Of a DNA stretch of 39,905 nucleotides, positions 33,420-39,905 are shown piece by piece; positions within the stretch are counted from its first letter, which is position 1, and every line of letters begins with the position of its first letter. Position numbers and translations under genes: made by a program. The stretch lies in contig JAKAQR010000015.1 in NCBI GenBank assembly GCA_021819725.1, forward strand, positions 1-39,905, written 5' to 3'. Source of the stretch: Actinomycetes bacterium. GTDB taxonomy: Bacteria; Actinomycetota; Acidimicrobiia; Acidimicrobiales; Acidimicrobiaceae. Under the pieces are notes generated by a model that saw only the letters and a program-made list of their open reading frames with translations, searched no databases and had not been told where the DNA came from.

Positions 33420-33899
33420 GTGGACCCACTCCAGCGAGTCCGAGATGCGCTTTGCCTTTGGGGACTCGACGACACGATCCAAGCCTTCGGGGAAGGTACC
33501 CATACAGCGGTTGATGCCGCACGAGCCATTGGTTGCGAAGTTAATCAGATCGCCAAGAGTATCGTTTTTGCCACCGCCGACGGACCGATGATCGTCATGG
33601 CGGGAGGAACGAACCGCATCGACAAGCGCAAGGTCGGTAGGGCCACTGGCATGAAGCTCCACTCAGTTGGCGCGGACTATCTGCGTGAGCGACTCGAGCT
33701 TGAGCCAGGTGGGGTGACGCCACTCGCCACAGACGCCGAGCTTCCCGTCGTGATCGACTCCGACCTTTTTACTTTTGACCAGATCTGGCTCAGTGCTGGC
33801 ACGCCATCACACATACTGAGCATCACTCCCGAAATGCTTCGTATGATTACCAGGGCTCAGATCATGGCAGTGACAGAAGTTCCCAGTTCATCCTCCTAG
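33420..33899 (+). CDS. YbaK/EbsC family aminoacyl-tRNA deacylase-like protein
   Basis: A 159-residue protein of the YbaK/ProX superfamily, which hydrolyses mischarged tRNAs such as Ala- or Cys-tRNA(Pro). Seen: HTAVDAARAIGCEVNQIAKS near residue 27, IVMAGGTNRIDKRKVG with the conserved Lys cluster near residue 57, the GVTPLA loop near residue 97, and DQIWLSAGTPSH near residue 119 (family G-S). GTG start 5 nt after the moeA stop, so it is part of the same transcript. The exact tRNA substrate is unknown. It converges on a small membrane-protein gene. Confidence 0.9.
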   Translation: MDPLQRVRDALCLWGLDDTIQAFGEGTHTAVDAARAIGCEVNQIAKSIVFATADGPMIVMAGGTNRIDKRKVGRATGMKLHSVGADYLRERLELEPGGVTPLATDAELPVVIDSDLFTFDQIWLSAGTPSHILSITPEMLRMITRAQIMAVTEVPSSSS

Positions 33900-33921
33900 A
33901 CCAGGACAGATCGGTACCCGC

Positions 33922-34176
33922 CTAATCGGAGGAGGTGTTGTTACCCGCTGCGATCCGCCAGGTGAGTACCGCAAAACTGGTTGAGATCGCTCCAAGGCCA
34001 ACATGGACCAACCGAAAGCGCACCGAATGTTCGCGGTCCTTGACCATATTCTTGATCAACACCGACCACACATAGATACTCCATGCCGCACTCGCTCGGA
34101 GCAACCACCTATCTTTTCTTTGCATGCCAACGAGTCTACTCAACCCCATCGCGATCTTCGGAGCACCCAACACCAT
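33922..34176 (-). CDS. Small hypothetical membrane-associated protein
   Basis: An 84-residue frame that looks coding by position (22 nt from the convergent YbaK stop) and by its C-terminal hydrophobic segment around residues 55-77, preceded by the basic KNMVKDREHSVRFRLVH. An amphipathic or hydrophobic stretch also covers residues 25-42. No catalytic motif and no family that I can name with confidence. No clear ribosome site at the ATG at 34176; an internal ATG at 34146 is an alternative. Moderate confidence that it is real. Confidence 0.5.
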   Translation of the reverse strand: MVLGAPKIAMGLSRLVGMQRKDRWLLRASAAWSIYVWSVLIKNMVKDREHSVRFRLVHVGLGAISTSFAVLTWRIAAGNNTSSD

Positions 34177-34308
34177 AACGCATCGGCGAAAATACTTTGC
34201 GCGAACCTGTAACGGTGTCTATGGCACGTGCGCTTCCCCCTACAGACGCCGCGGTCGTCACCATCGAAAGCAAGAGACATCGCACGTGAGAAAGGATATC
34301 GATCTGCT

Positions 34309-34836
34309 ATGCTAATCAACTTCATCTCCGGGAAAAGTCTGGTGCTCGCCACACTCCTCGCATCTGGCGGCCTCGGCACCATCGCCGTCGCGCACATGAA
34401 CGAACACGCCGCGAAGGCAACGCTTGCAGTAGCCTCCACAAGGAGCACAACGGGTCAGCACTCCTCAACTCCTAACAATCGGTCAGCCCAAACGCAAACA
34501 GCGACGACGCCAGGGACTCCTGCGATCAACCAAGGCCTCTCGTCGGGGGCGAGTCTTCACGGGCTCTGCGTCGCCTATCGCGCCCATCTGATGATGAGTG
34601 GAGGAGCAACCGCGAATGCCGAGACCCACCTGGCACATGCCCACGCCTTCCTTGAGCTTGCCGAGTTTGCGACCGCAAAGGGAGAGACGATCCCTGTCCT
34701 CTGTGCCAACCAGGGTGGAGTGTCTATCAGCATCATGCCTGCCGGCCAGAGCCCTGCAATGGGGAGGAACGGTAAAACTTCGACCGTTAGCGCAGCGAGT
34801 GGTGCTTCCTCATTCGCCTTGGGCAACCGACCTTAA
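34309..34836 (+). CDS. Small secreted or membrane-anchored hypothetical protein
   Basis: About 175 residues. Seen: an N-terminal hydrophobic segment (SLVLATLLASGGLGTIAVA) that can be a signal peptide or anchor, a Thr/Ser/Gln-rich linker at residues 35-80, a short conserved-looking part with LHGLCVAYRAHLM and AHAHAFLELAEFATAKG that has two Cys (perhaps one disulfide), and a low-complexity end. The frame opens at 34228, but the ATG at 34309 begins right before the signal and has AAAGGA upstream at a longish 12 nt. No function recognised. A long hairpin follows its stop and it converges on the metallophosphoesterase. Confidence 0.65.
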   Translation: MLINFISGKSLVLATLLASGGLGTIAVAHMNEHAAKATLAVASTRSTTGQHSSTPNNRSAQTQTATTPGTPAINQGLSSGASLHGLCVAYRAHLMMSGGATANAETHLAHAHAFLELAEFATAKGETIPVLCANQGGVSISIMPAGQSPAMGRNGKTSTVSAASGASSFALGNRP

Positions 34837-34848
34837 CCCACCCATGCA

Positions 34849-34915
34849 GTCCAACGGATAGGCAGTTAGTTGATGGGATCGCTGATCTCAGATCCAAACT
34901 GTCTATCTGTTGGAC
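34849..34915 (+). terminator. Long imperfect hairpin behind the secreted protein gene
   Basis: A 19-bp inverted repeat: GTCCAACGGATAGGCAGTT at 34849-34867 pairs with 34897-34915. The two mismatches become G-U pairs in plus-strand RNA but C-A in minus-strand RNA, so it folds better in the plus transcript. A nested GGATC/GATCC stem (34876-34880, 34891-34895) lies in the loop. No T-run follows, so it may be a Rho-assisted terminator, a processing site or a small palindromic element rather than a classical intrinsic terminator. Confidence 0.6.
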
Positions 34916-34966
34916 AAACCAGGGTGCACTCGTACGACTCTTAGCGCATTCGCGCATCACAGAGGA

Positions 34967-36511
34967 CTACGGATGCAACCATGAGGGGCGCTCGATTCGG
35001 TAACTGAAGTTTCTATCCTGTTGCTTACCCTCTGATTCCAGATGAGGGTTGAGGGTGAGCGCCGGTGCATTTGCGGCGAGCAAGCGGTGCCATGCGGCAA
35101 TACCTCCCGTGCTCAAGTCATCCGACCGCGGAGTGGCAACACCCTCGAAGTTCACCATGACCCCCGTTACCCAGATGGCTTCCTGATCGACGGTGATCTC
35201 GAGTGAGCGCGCCTCACACGGCCAATCCATCAGTGCAGAGGTAGTGACCTCAAGCAGTTGACGTCCGTTGCCATGATGTACACGGACCCGATTCTCGTGC
35301 GTATGCCCGTTCACAAACGCGATCACATTAGGAAAGCGCAGCAACGTTGCGAGCAACCAGTCGCCCAGCTGGAAATCGGGTCGCATGGCAGCCCTCTCGT
35401 TCGTAAGCGTCGAAAGTGGATGATGTGCTGCGACGATGATCAATCGATCCTCGCCATCGCTCGCTATCAATTCACCATCCTCCCTCACGTGACTGGACGA
35501 GTAGCGTTCCAGTACCTTGACCAACCAGCGCGCCTGGCCCGTATCGATAGCACCCTCCGCCCCACCCCAGCTGAAGGCGGTGTCGAGCCCGATCAGCAGC
35601 ACCTCATCATTGAGCTCGGCGCTGTAATAGAGGTGCTCATCGTCCACGAGTCCATGCCCCTCAGGAGTGCCGCCGGCGTTTCGGATAGCCTTAGCGAGCG
35701 TTCGGCGATCGATAAAGTGCCGATTCAAGTCTGGGGCGATCTCGTGTCCATGCCCCCCATCAAGAAGCGTCGCTGGCGATTCAACCCCGAGACGCAGTGC
35801 GTCGTTTGGGTCCAACTCATCGGGTGGCCCGAGCTGTTTTGTCTCTCCCACGACGATCGATCCCGCCGCAGCGTTGGTGACGCCGAGCCCTTGGACGAGC
35901 AGCTCGTGATTTCCGTTGGTGATATACCAATCGCAGCCAAGACCTGGAGAGACGATCGGACCAAAGGCAGCCGCAAGCAAGCCCTCAAGAGTGGGAAACC
36001 CCCAAAGCTTTTTATAGTCGTCCCCACCAGGCTCTGGATGCCAATAGGTACTATCCCCAAAGCCATGGGCCGCGACAAAGGACATGGCTTCGTCGCCCGA
36101 TTGAAGATTAACGACTCCACCACCGATAGCCGCAACAAAATTGTCAAGTTCATTCTGTTGCGAGTTATCGATCGAGTCACCGGTCACGATACAGCAGACT
36201 CTTTCCTGTCCATCCGTCATCTCATTAAACTGACGCAACATGGCGACGAGCGCGTGAGCAACAAGGAACTCCTGCGCCCGATAACCCGGGATCAGCTCTT
36301 CGAAGCCAGGCACACCATAGAACGAGTTCACCCACTCATATCGAGCCGGTGATTTCACATCCGCCAGCTGAATATCTGAGAGGTGCAAAAGGTGCAGCAA
36401 CCGCCTCCCAGGTGGCATCGGACAAGGCTCGCCCTCTGCTCGCAAATCGTGAAAACCACCCATCAATCCTGGTGTCAACTCGCGCTGAGCGACAAAGCGC
36501 AACGACTCCAC
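34967..36511 (-). CDS. Metallophosphoesterase (TIGR03767-like)
   Basis: Calcineurin-like phosphoesterase with a dinuclear metal site. Seen in order: LLHLSDIQLAD (D-x-Q variant of the first motif), CIVTGDSIDNSQ (GDxxD), ITNGNHELL (GNHE), IIVAAHHPL (H), and FVNGHTHENRV (GHTH). This long actinobacterial form of about 514 residues has big inserts between the motifs and no visible signal peptide. The first motif has Gln where calcineurin-type enzymes have His, as in this subfamily. The frame opens at 36610, but GTG at 36511 has AGGGAG 4 nt upstream and removes a non-conserved N-terminus. Substrate unknown. It converges on the small secreted protein gene. Confidence 0.85.
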   Translation of the reverse strand: MESLRFVAQRELTPGLMGGFHDLRAEGEPCPMPPGRRLLHLLHLSDIQLADVKSPARYEWVNSFYGVPGFEELIPGYRAQEFLVAHALVAMLRQFNEMTDGQERVCCIVTGDSIDNSQQNELDNFVAAIGGGVVNLQSGDEAMSFVAAHGFGDSTYWHPEPGGDDYKKLWGFPTLEGLLAAAFGPIVSPGLGCDWYITNGNHELLVQGLGVTNAAAGSIVVGETKQLGPPDELDPNDALRLGVESPATLLDGGHGHEIAPDLNRHFIDRRTLAKAIRNAGGTPEGHGLVDDEHLYYSAELNDEVLLIGLDTAFSWGGAEGAIDTGQARWLVKVLERYSSSHVREDGELIASDGEDRLIIVAAHHPLSTLTNERAAMRPDFQLGDWLLATLLRFPNVIAFVNGHTHENRVRVHHGNGRQLLEVTTSALMDWPCEARSLEITVDQEAIWVTGVMVNFEGVATPRSDDLSTGGIAAWHRLLAANAPALTLNPHLESEGKQQDRNFSYRIERPSWLHP

Positions 36512-36638
36512 AACGCTCCCTTCTCTCGGTCCAACAACCAAGCTAGGCCTCCCAGTTATCCACACGGGAAAGCTACGGTAAACAACGTGCGACAAAGAAG
36601 GCGCGCCCAAGAGCGCCTAACCCACCGACGCGACCCGA

Positions 36639-36644
36639 TAGGCT
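36639..36644 (+). promoter_or_regulatory. Possible -10 box for tRNA-Thr
   Basis: TAGGCT 13 nt before the mature 5' end of the tRNA, predicting a transcription start near 36651. It matches the TANNNT form seen before crtYc and the SRAP gene. No -35 is evident. Confidence 0.35.
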
Positions 36645-36657
36645 CTAGCTGATGTCA

Positions 36658-36733
36658 GCCGGTGTGGCGCAGCTGGTAGCGCAGGCGATTTGTAATCGTC
36701 AGGTCGTCGGTTCGAGCCCGACCACCGGCTCCA
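36658..36733 (+). tRNA. tRNA-Thr (anticodon TGT)
   Basis: A full cloverleaf: acceptor GCCGGTG pairs with CACCGGC (7 bp), D arm GCGC...GCGC, anticodon stem GGCGA/TCGTC (one G-U) with loop TTTGTAA giving anticodon TGT (reads ACA), T stem GTCGG/CCGAC with loop TTCGAGC, discriminator T, and an encoded CCA at 36731-36733. It stands alone between the metallophosphoesterase and the DUF885 gene. No integrase, duplicated 3' end or other sign of an integrated element is seen beside it. Confidence 0.97.
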
Positions 36734-36923
36734 CGATCGAGCCTTCCCATGCCATGAAGGTTGCCTATCGATGAAGACCTCCTAAGCCAGGCCCTAGGAT
36801 AGGACTGATGCACCCAGACCGGTTGACCCGACCCTTTTTTGTCCAACACCAAATGAACGAGACAAGTATCCTTGTCCAACGGCGATATCAGGACCACAGC
36901 CCGACCCAAGGAGACAGCACCCT

Positions 36924-38597
36924 ATGACCGAATCCATCAACGAACTCGCCAACGAGTACCTCGCCAATCGGCTGCAACTCGATCCTATCCTCGCCACCGA
37001 ACTCGGTACAGGGGATGATCCAGCGGGTCTTCCCGACTACTCCGTCACCGGCGTTGTGGCCAAAGCGGATCTCGACAGATCGATTTTGGCCAAAGCGCGC
37101 ATCATCGACGCAAGTGATGACGAGGTCATCGCCAAACACCTGATGATCGAGCGCCTCAGCACACAACTCGCCCTCCATGATGCGGGAGAATGGATGGCGG
37201 AGATCAACGTGATTGCTTCACCCCAACACCAGATAAAACACGCCATCGACCTGATGCCTCGTGCTACCGTGGAGGACTGGGAGACCATCGCCGAGCGGTT
37301 GCGCAGGGTGCGCGCGTCGTTGGCGAGTTATCAACAAAGCCTACGTTTGGGCCTTGCGCAGGGGCTCGTTGCTTCGCAGCGTCAGGTTCTTGAAGCAGCC
37401 CGACTGGCGCGACGGACGGCGACACCGGGAGGACCTTCGTACTTTGAAGAGCTCACCACCTCGTATCACCGGCAGGCGCCAGGGAACCCTATGGATTTTG
37501 GGGCCGCCTGTCAAGAGGCTGCATCAGCTTACTTAGACCTCGCCACCTTCTTCGAACAAGAGTATCTCCCACATAGCACCTCTATTGACGGAGTCGGTGG
37601 AGATCGCTGGCAACTCTACTGCCAGCTCTTTAACGGAGCGACCTTTGATCCCCAGGAGTCCTACCAGTGGGGCTTTGAGGAACTACAGCGCATCCGTCGT
37701 GAGATGGAGATAGAAGCGGACAAGATCCTTCCCGGCGCAGGTATTCATGCAGTGATCGCGCATCTTGAGCATGATCCATCGTTGGTGATCAACGGTGCTG
37801 ACGCCTTCGCGCTCTGGAACCAACAGGTTCTCGATGGCGCCGTCGCGGTCCTCAACGGCGTACACTTCGACATTCCTGCCCCGATCCAACACATCGAAGC
37901 GATGCTGGCCCCCGCCGGCGGCGCAGCTGCCATGTACTATACGCCGCCATCGATAGATCTCTCGCGACCTGGTCGAACCTGGTATCCGACCCAAGGACGG
38001 ACGGAGTTCCCCCTCTGGCACGAACTCTCTACGGTCTATCACGAAGGCGTACCAGGTCACCATCTCCAGATCGGCTATGCGACATGGCTCGGCGAACGAC
38101 TCAACCCTTTCCAAAGGGTCCTTGGTGCTAGCTCTGGTCATGTTGAGGGTTGGGCGCTCTATGCCGAGCGACTGATGGATGAATTGGGCTTCTTCGAGGA
38201 GGCCAGCTACCGCCTCGGGATGTTATCGTCACAGGCGTTCCGAGCGGCCAGAGTCGTCATTGACATCGGATTACACCACGACTACCCAGTTCCACGCAAT
38301 GTCTTCGCAGGGGCACCCGAACACTGGACGCGTGAATCCGCAATCGATTTCCTCCGCAACATGACTGGCATCGATGGCATCTTTGCCACCTCCGAGATCG
38401 ACCGCTATCTCGGCTGGCCCGCCCAAGCCACCAGCTACAAGTTGGGGGAACGCGCCTGGCTCGCCATTCGCGAACAAGTTCGACTCCGTGAGGGACCACG
38501 CTTCAATCTCAAACGCTTCCACCACCAGGCTCTAGCGTTGGGTTTTGTTGGTCTCGATCAACTGGCGAGCGCCTTTTCGGTATTGACGACCACGTAG
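36924..38597 (+). CDS. DUF885 family metallopeptidase-like protein
   Basis: A 557-residue cytosolic or peripheral protein of the DUF885 family, thought to be zinc peptidases distantly related to M3/M32 enzymes. Seen: a helical N-terminus (ELANEYLANRLQLDPILATELG), the region RTWYPTQGRTEFPLWHELSTV, and the metal motif YHEGVPGHHLQIG near residue 372, followed by GHVEGWALYAERLMDELG, whose Glu would be a third ligand or catalytic residue. HEGVPGHH replaces the classical HExxH. ATG at 36924 with AAGGAGA about 9 nt upstream. It is the only gene between the tRNA and the repeat protein at the right edge. Specific substrates are unknown. Confidence 0.88.
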   Translation: MTESINELANEYLANRLQLDPILATELGTGDDPAGLPDYSVTGVVAKADLDRSILAKARIIDASDDEVIAKHLMIERLSTQLALHDAGEWMAEINVIASPQHQIKHAIDLMPRATVEDWETIAERLRRVRASLASYQQSLRLGLAQGLVASQRQVLEAARLARRTATPGGPSYFEELTTSYHRQAPGNPMDFGAACQEAASAYLDLATFFEQEYLPHSTSIDGVGGDRWQLYCQLFNGATFDPQESYQWGFEELQRIRREMEIEADKILPGAGIHAVIAHLEHDPSLVINGADAFALWNQQVLDGAVAVLNGVHFDIPAPIQHIEAMLAPAGGAAAMYYTPPSIDLSRPGRTWYPTQGRTEFPLWHELSTVYHEGVPGHHLQIGYATWLGERLNPFQRVLGASSGHVEGWALYAERLMDELGFFEEASYRLGMLSSQAFRAARVVIDIGLHHDYPVPRNVFAGAPEHWTRESAIDFLRNMTGIDGIFATSEIDRYLGWPAQATSYKLGERAWLAIREQVRLREGPRFNLKRFHHQALALGFVGLDQLASAFSVLTTT

Positions 38598-38815
38598 GCA
38601 AGACCATATAGCGCGCCCAACAAGGAGCTCGCTCACTGACGAATCATCGAACCATCTCCCCATGAGCTTGGCAGGTGATCCGAGAGTCGCTGTTCTTTTG
38701 GCATCGTTCTGGTGCCTGATTCAATAGATCCTCTTGGCAGTGGGTTGCGACGGCGATCAGCTGCGGAGCTATAAGGAAAGCACCAAAAACCGGGCCTCGC
38801 TGAACCATGAGCGAA

Positions 38816-38844
38816 TTGACGTCTAGAACAATGGGCGTTATACT
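38816..38844 (+). promoter_or_regulatory. Near-consensus sigma-70-type promoter
   Basis: TTGACG at 38816-38821, a 17-nt spacer, then TATACT at 38839-38844: the closest match to a housekeeping promoter found in this window. Predicted start near 38851, giving a leader of about 104 nt to the ATG at 38955. It serves the secreted repeat protein that runs off the right edge. Confidence 0.75.
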
Positions 38845-38887
38845 GCCGAGATGCGCATGCGATCACTACCGCCCAGGTGCAATGACG

Positions 38888-38914
38888 ACCATGGCGCACA
38901 AGTGCGGCCATGGT
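38888..38914 (+). promoter_or_regulatory. Palindrome in the leader of the repeat protein gene
   Basis: ACCATGGCGCAC at 38888-38899 is complementary to 38902-38914 with one bulged base, centred on AA. It lies in the transcribed leader, about 40 nt before the ATG, and includes an in-frame alternative ATG at 38910. It may be an operator or a translational hairpin. No known regulator motif was recognised. Confidence 0.5.
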
Positions 38915-38954
38915 TAACCATCTCGCCGTACGCCGACACCAAGTCGTCACAGGG

Positions 38955-39905
38955 ATGAGCAAAGCGATCAGCATGGGGGCGCACTTGGTCCGAAACAGGC
39001 CTCGTAACCAAGATTTGGCATCGATCAAGTCACGTCTCTCGCGCTGTCGACACCCGTCGTTCCGGTTCTTAACAACACTGATCATCCTTGTCGCGACGAG
39101 CTTATCGTTGGCGCTCGTACCGGCACCAGCTCTTGCCAAAGCGAGTTCGCCAATGCACCCAGCACGGCTCCCCGCTGGACTCGGGTTGACTGGGGATTCC
39201 AGTGACATTTCCGACATCACCTGCCCGTCGCAGAACCAGTGCCTGGCGGTGGGCAATGGTACCAAGGGTGCGGTTCTTCTTCGTACGACCAACGGAGGCG
39301 CGAGTTGGAGTCGGGTCACGCTCCCAAGTGGACAGGGCTTGGTCGATCATTCGATAGGTTTTATTAACACGATCACCTGCCCGTCGCAGAACCAGTGCCT
39401 GGTGGTGGGCAACGGTACCAAGGGTGCGGTTCTTCTTCGTACGACCAACGGAGGCGCGAGTTGGAGTCGGGTCACGCTCCTGCGGGGACATGGCTTCGGC
39501 CATGCACCCAGTGAAATTCGGTGCGTCACCTGCCCGTCGCAGAACCAGTGCCTGGCGGTGGGCAATGGTACCAAGGGTGCGGTTCTTCTTCGTTCGACCA
39601 ACGGAGGCGCGAGTTGGAGTCGGGTCACGCTCCCAAGTGGACAGGGCTTGGTCGATCATTCGATAGGTTTTATTAACACGATCACCTGCCCGTCGCAGAA
39701 CCAGTGCCTGGTGGTGGGCAACGGTACCAAGGGTGCGGTTCTTCTTCGTACGACCAACGGAGGCGCGAGTTGGAGTCGGGTCACGCTCCCAAGTGGACAG
39801 GGCTTGGTCGATCATTCGATAGGTTTTATTAACACGATCACCTGCCCGTCGCAGAACCAGTGCCTGGTGGTGGGCAACGGTACCAAGGGTGCGGTTCTTC
39901 TTCGT
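38955..39905 (+). CDS. Secreted Asp-box (BNR-like) repeat protein, 3' end outside window
   Basis: My translation of the plus strand from the ATG at 38955 is open to the window edge (317 codons), with no stop. Seen: a basic N-terminus, a signal peptide with core FLTTLIILVATSLSLALV ending APALA, then after about residue 85 successive 51-52 residue repeats. Each holds ITCPSQNQC (Cys-x5-Cys), LAVGNGTKGAVLLR, and TTNGGASWSRVTL, an Asp-box-like T-N-G-G-x-x-W turn. Such repeats form beta-propeller blades; similar CPS..C repeat proteins are known as large secreted proteins in actinobacteria, without known function. Starts: ATG 38955 (AGGG too close to be a good site), or in-frame ATGs at 38910 and about 38973. 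Strong promoter 100 nt upstream. Four complete repeats and a fifth cut by the edge. Confidence 0.85.
   Translation, partial: MSKAISMGAHLVRNRPRNQDLASIKSRLSRCRHPSFRFLTTLIILVATSLSLALVPAPALAKASSPMHPARLPAGLGLTGDSSDISDITCPSQNQCLAVGNGTKGAVLLRTTNGGASWSRVTLPSGQGLVDHSIGFINTITCPSQNQCLVVGNGTKGAVLLRTTNGGASWSRVTLLRGHGFGHAPSEIRCVTCPSQNQCLAVGNGTKGAVLLRSTNGGASWSRVTLPSGQGLVDHSIGFINTITCPSQNQCLVVGNGTKGAVLLRTTNGGASWSRVTLPSGQGLVDHSIGFINTITCPSQNQCLVVGNGTKGAVLLR
39219..39905 (+). repeat. Coding tandem repeat, 153-156 nt units, 4.4 copies in window
   Basis: Units begin (at ACCTGCCCG) at 39219, 39375, 39528, 39684 and 39840, i.e. spacings of 156, 153, 156 and 156 nt. Units 1, 3 and 4 share the same linker (PSGQGLVDHSIGFINTI); unit 2 has a different one (LRGHGFGHAPSEIRCV), 3 nt shorter overall. 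Between copies nearly all bases agree, third codon positions included: only LAV/LVV, AAT/AAC and TTN/STN type changes are seen. The array continues beyond the window. Confidence 0.95.

Larger units (their letters stand above)
38598..38954 (+). other. Gene-free leader region of the repeat protein
   Basis: About 357 nt between the DUF885 stop and the repeat-protein start. It holds a strong predicted promoter (38816-38844) and a palindrome (38888-38914), described separately. The first 200 nt contain no recognisable gene or RNA; overlapping minus-strand frames here are extensions of the spurious antisense frame through the repeats. Confidence 0.5.

Noticed and set aside
35258..36352. 364-codon plus-strand frame antisense to the metallophosphoesterase
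   Set aside because: The opposite strand has all metallophosphoesterase motifs in order; this frame has none.
36658..36733. tRNA-Thr as an integration site for a genomic island
   Set aside because: No integrase and no repeated tRNA 3' end in the flanking DNA within the window; the neighbours are ordinary genes.
36737..36762. Terminator behind tRNA-Thr
   Set aside because: A 7-bp AGCCTTC/GAAGGTT stem (one G-T pair) exists, but it is short, has a 9-nt loop and no T-run.
38633..39319. Minus-strand frame of 228 codons before the repeats
   Set aside because: It is the antisense shadow of the leader, the signal peptide and the first repeat of the plus-strand gene, without ribosome site or motif.
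39102..39815. Long minus-strand open frame through the repeat array (about 237 codons)
   Set aside because: The repeats lack stops in this antisense frame, so it is open by repetition. It has no start context or recognisable domain, while the plus strand has a signal peptide, Asp-box repeats and a promoter.

Overview
The window reads as chromosomal DNA of an actinobacterium of moderate-to-high GC, most likely an acidophilic member of the Acidimicrobiia (Ferrimicrobium/Acidithrix-like). This placement is an inference from three things: a heterodimeric CrtYc/CrtYd lycopene cyclase, the mix of GTG, TTG and apparently leaderless starts, and a secreted protein made of CPSxxxC/Asp-box repeats. No rRNA or other marker gene fixes the taxon. 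Almost all genes are ordinary chromosomal genes. The mobile DNA is an IS607-type relic.

Layout. 1-5.7 kb: carbon metabolism, with GH15 hydrolase and zwf co-oriented, then an MFS transporter and a PfkB kinase. 5.8-8.4 kb: M1 aminopeptidase with a probable leaderless GTG start. 8.4-12.0 kb: a compact set of a GT4 glycosyltransferase, a methyltransferase and a squalene-cyclase-like toroid protein (4-nt overlaps), facing a second methyltransferase. 12.0-12.9 kb: no recognisable gene. 12.9-15.9 kb: a soluble MgtE-N/CBS protein converging on an NRAMP-like transporter that lacks the canonical soft-metal residues. 16.1-17.8 kb: a methyltransferase and an SRAP (HMCES/YedK) protein whose 3' end overlaps dxs.

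17.8-29.7 kb is an isoprenoid/carotenoid region in two blocks. dxs diverges from crtYc-crtYd, followed by crtZ; about 5 kb further on lies the tightly overlapping crtE-crtI-crtB operon. Together they predict DXP, then (with the rest of the MEP pathway encoded elsewhere) GGPP, phytoene, lycopene, beta-carotene and zeaxanthin. Between the blocks are a multiply frameshifted IS607 recombinase relic (plus possible tnpB traces), a short GTGTGGGGCATC tandem repeat, a secreted TIM-barrel-like protein, a DUF6671 protein and a membrane acyltransferase.

30.0-38.6 kb: PHP phosphoesterase, FmdB zinc ribbon, galU-moeA-YbaK run, a small membrane protein, a small secreted protein followed by a long hairpin, a metallophosphoesterase, tRNA-Thr(TGT) and a DUF885 peptidase-like protein. 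At the right edge a near-consensus promoter precedes a secreted protein that runs off the window. It carries almost identical 51-52 residue Asp-box repeats. Because it has no stop codon inside the window it is easily missed, and the opposite strand of the same repeats gives misleading open frames.
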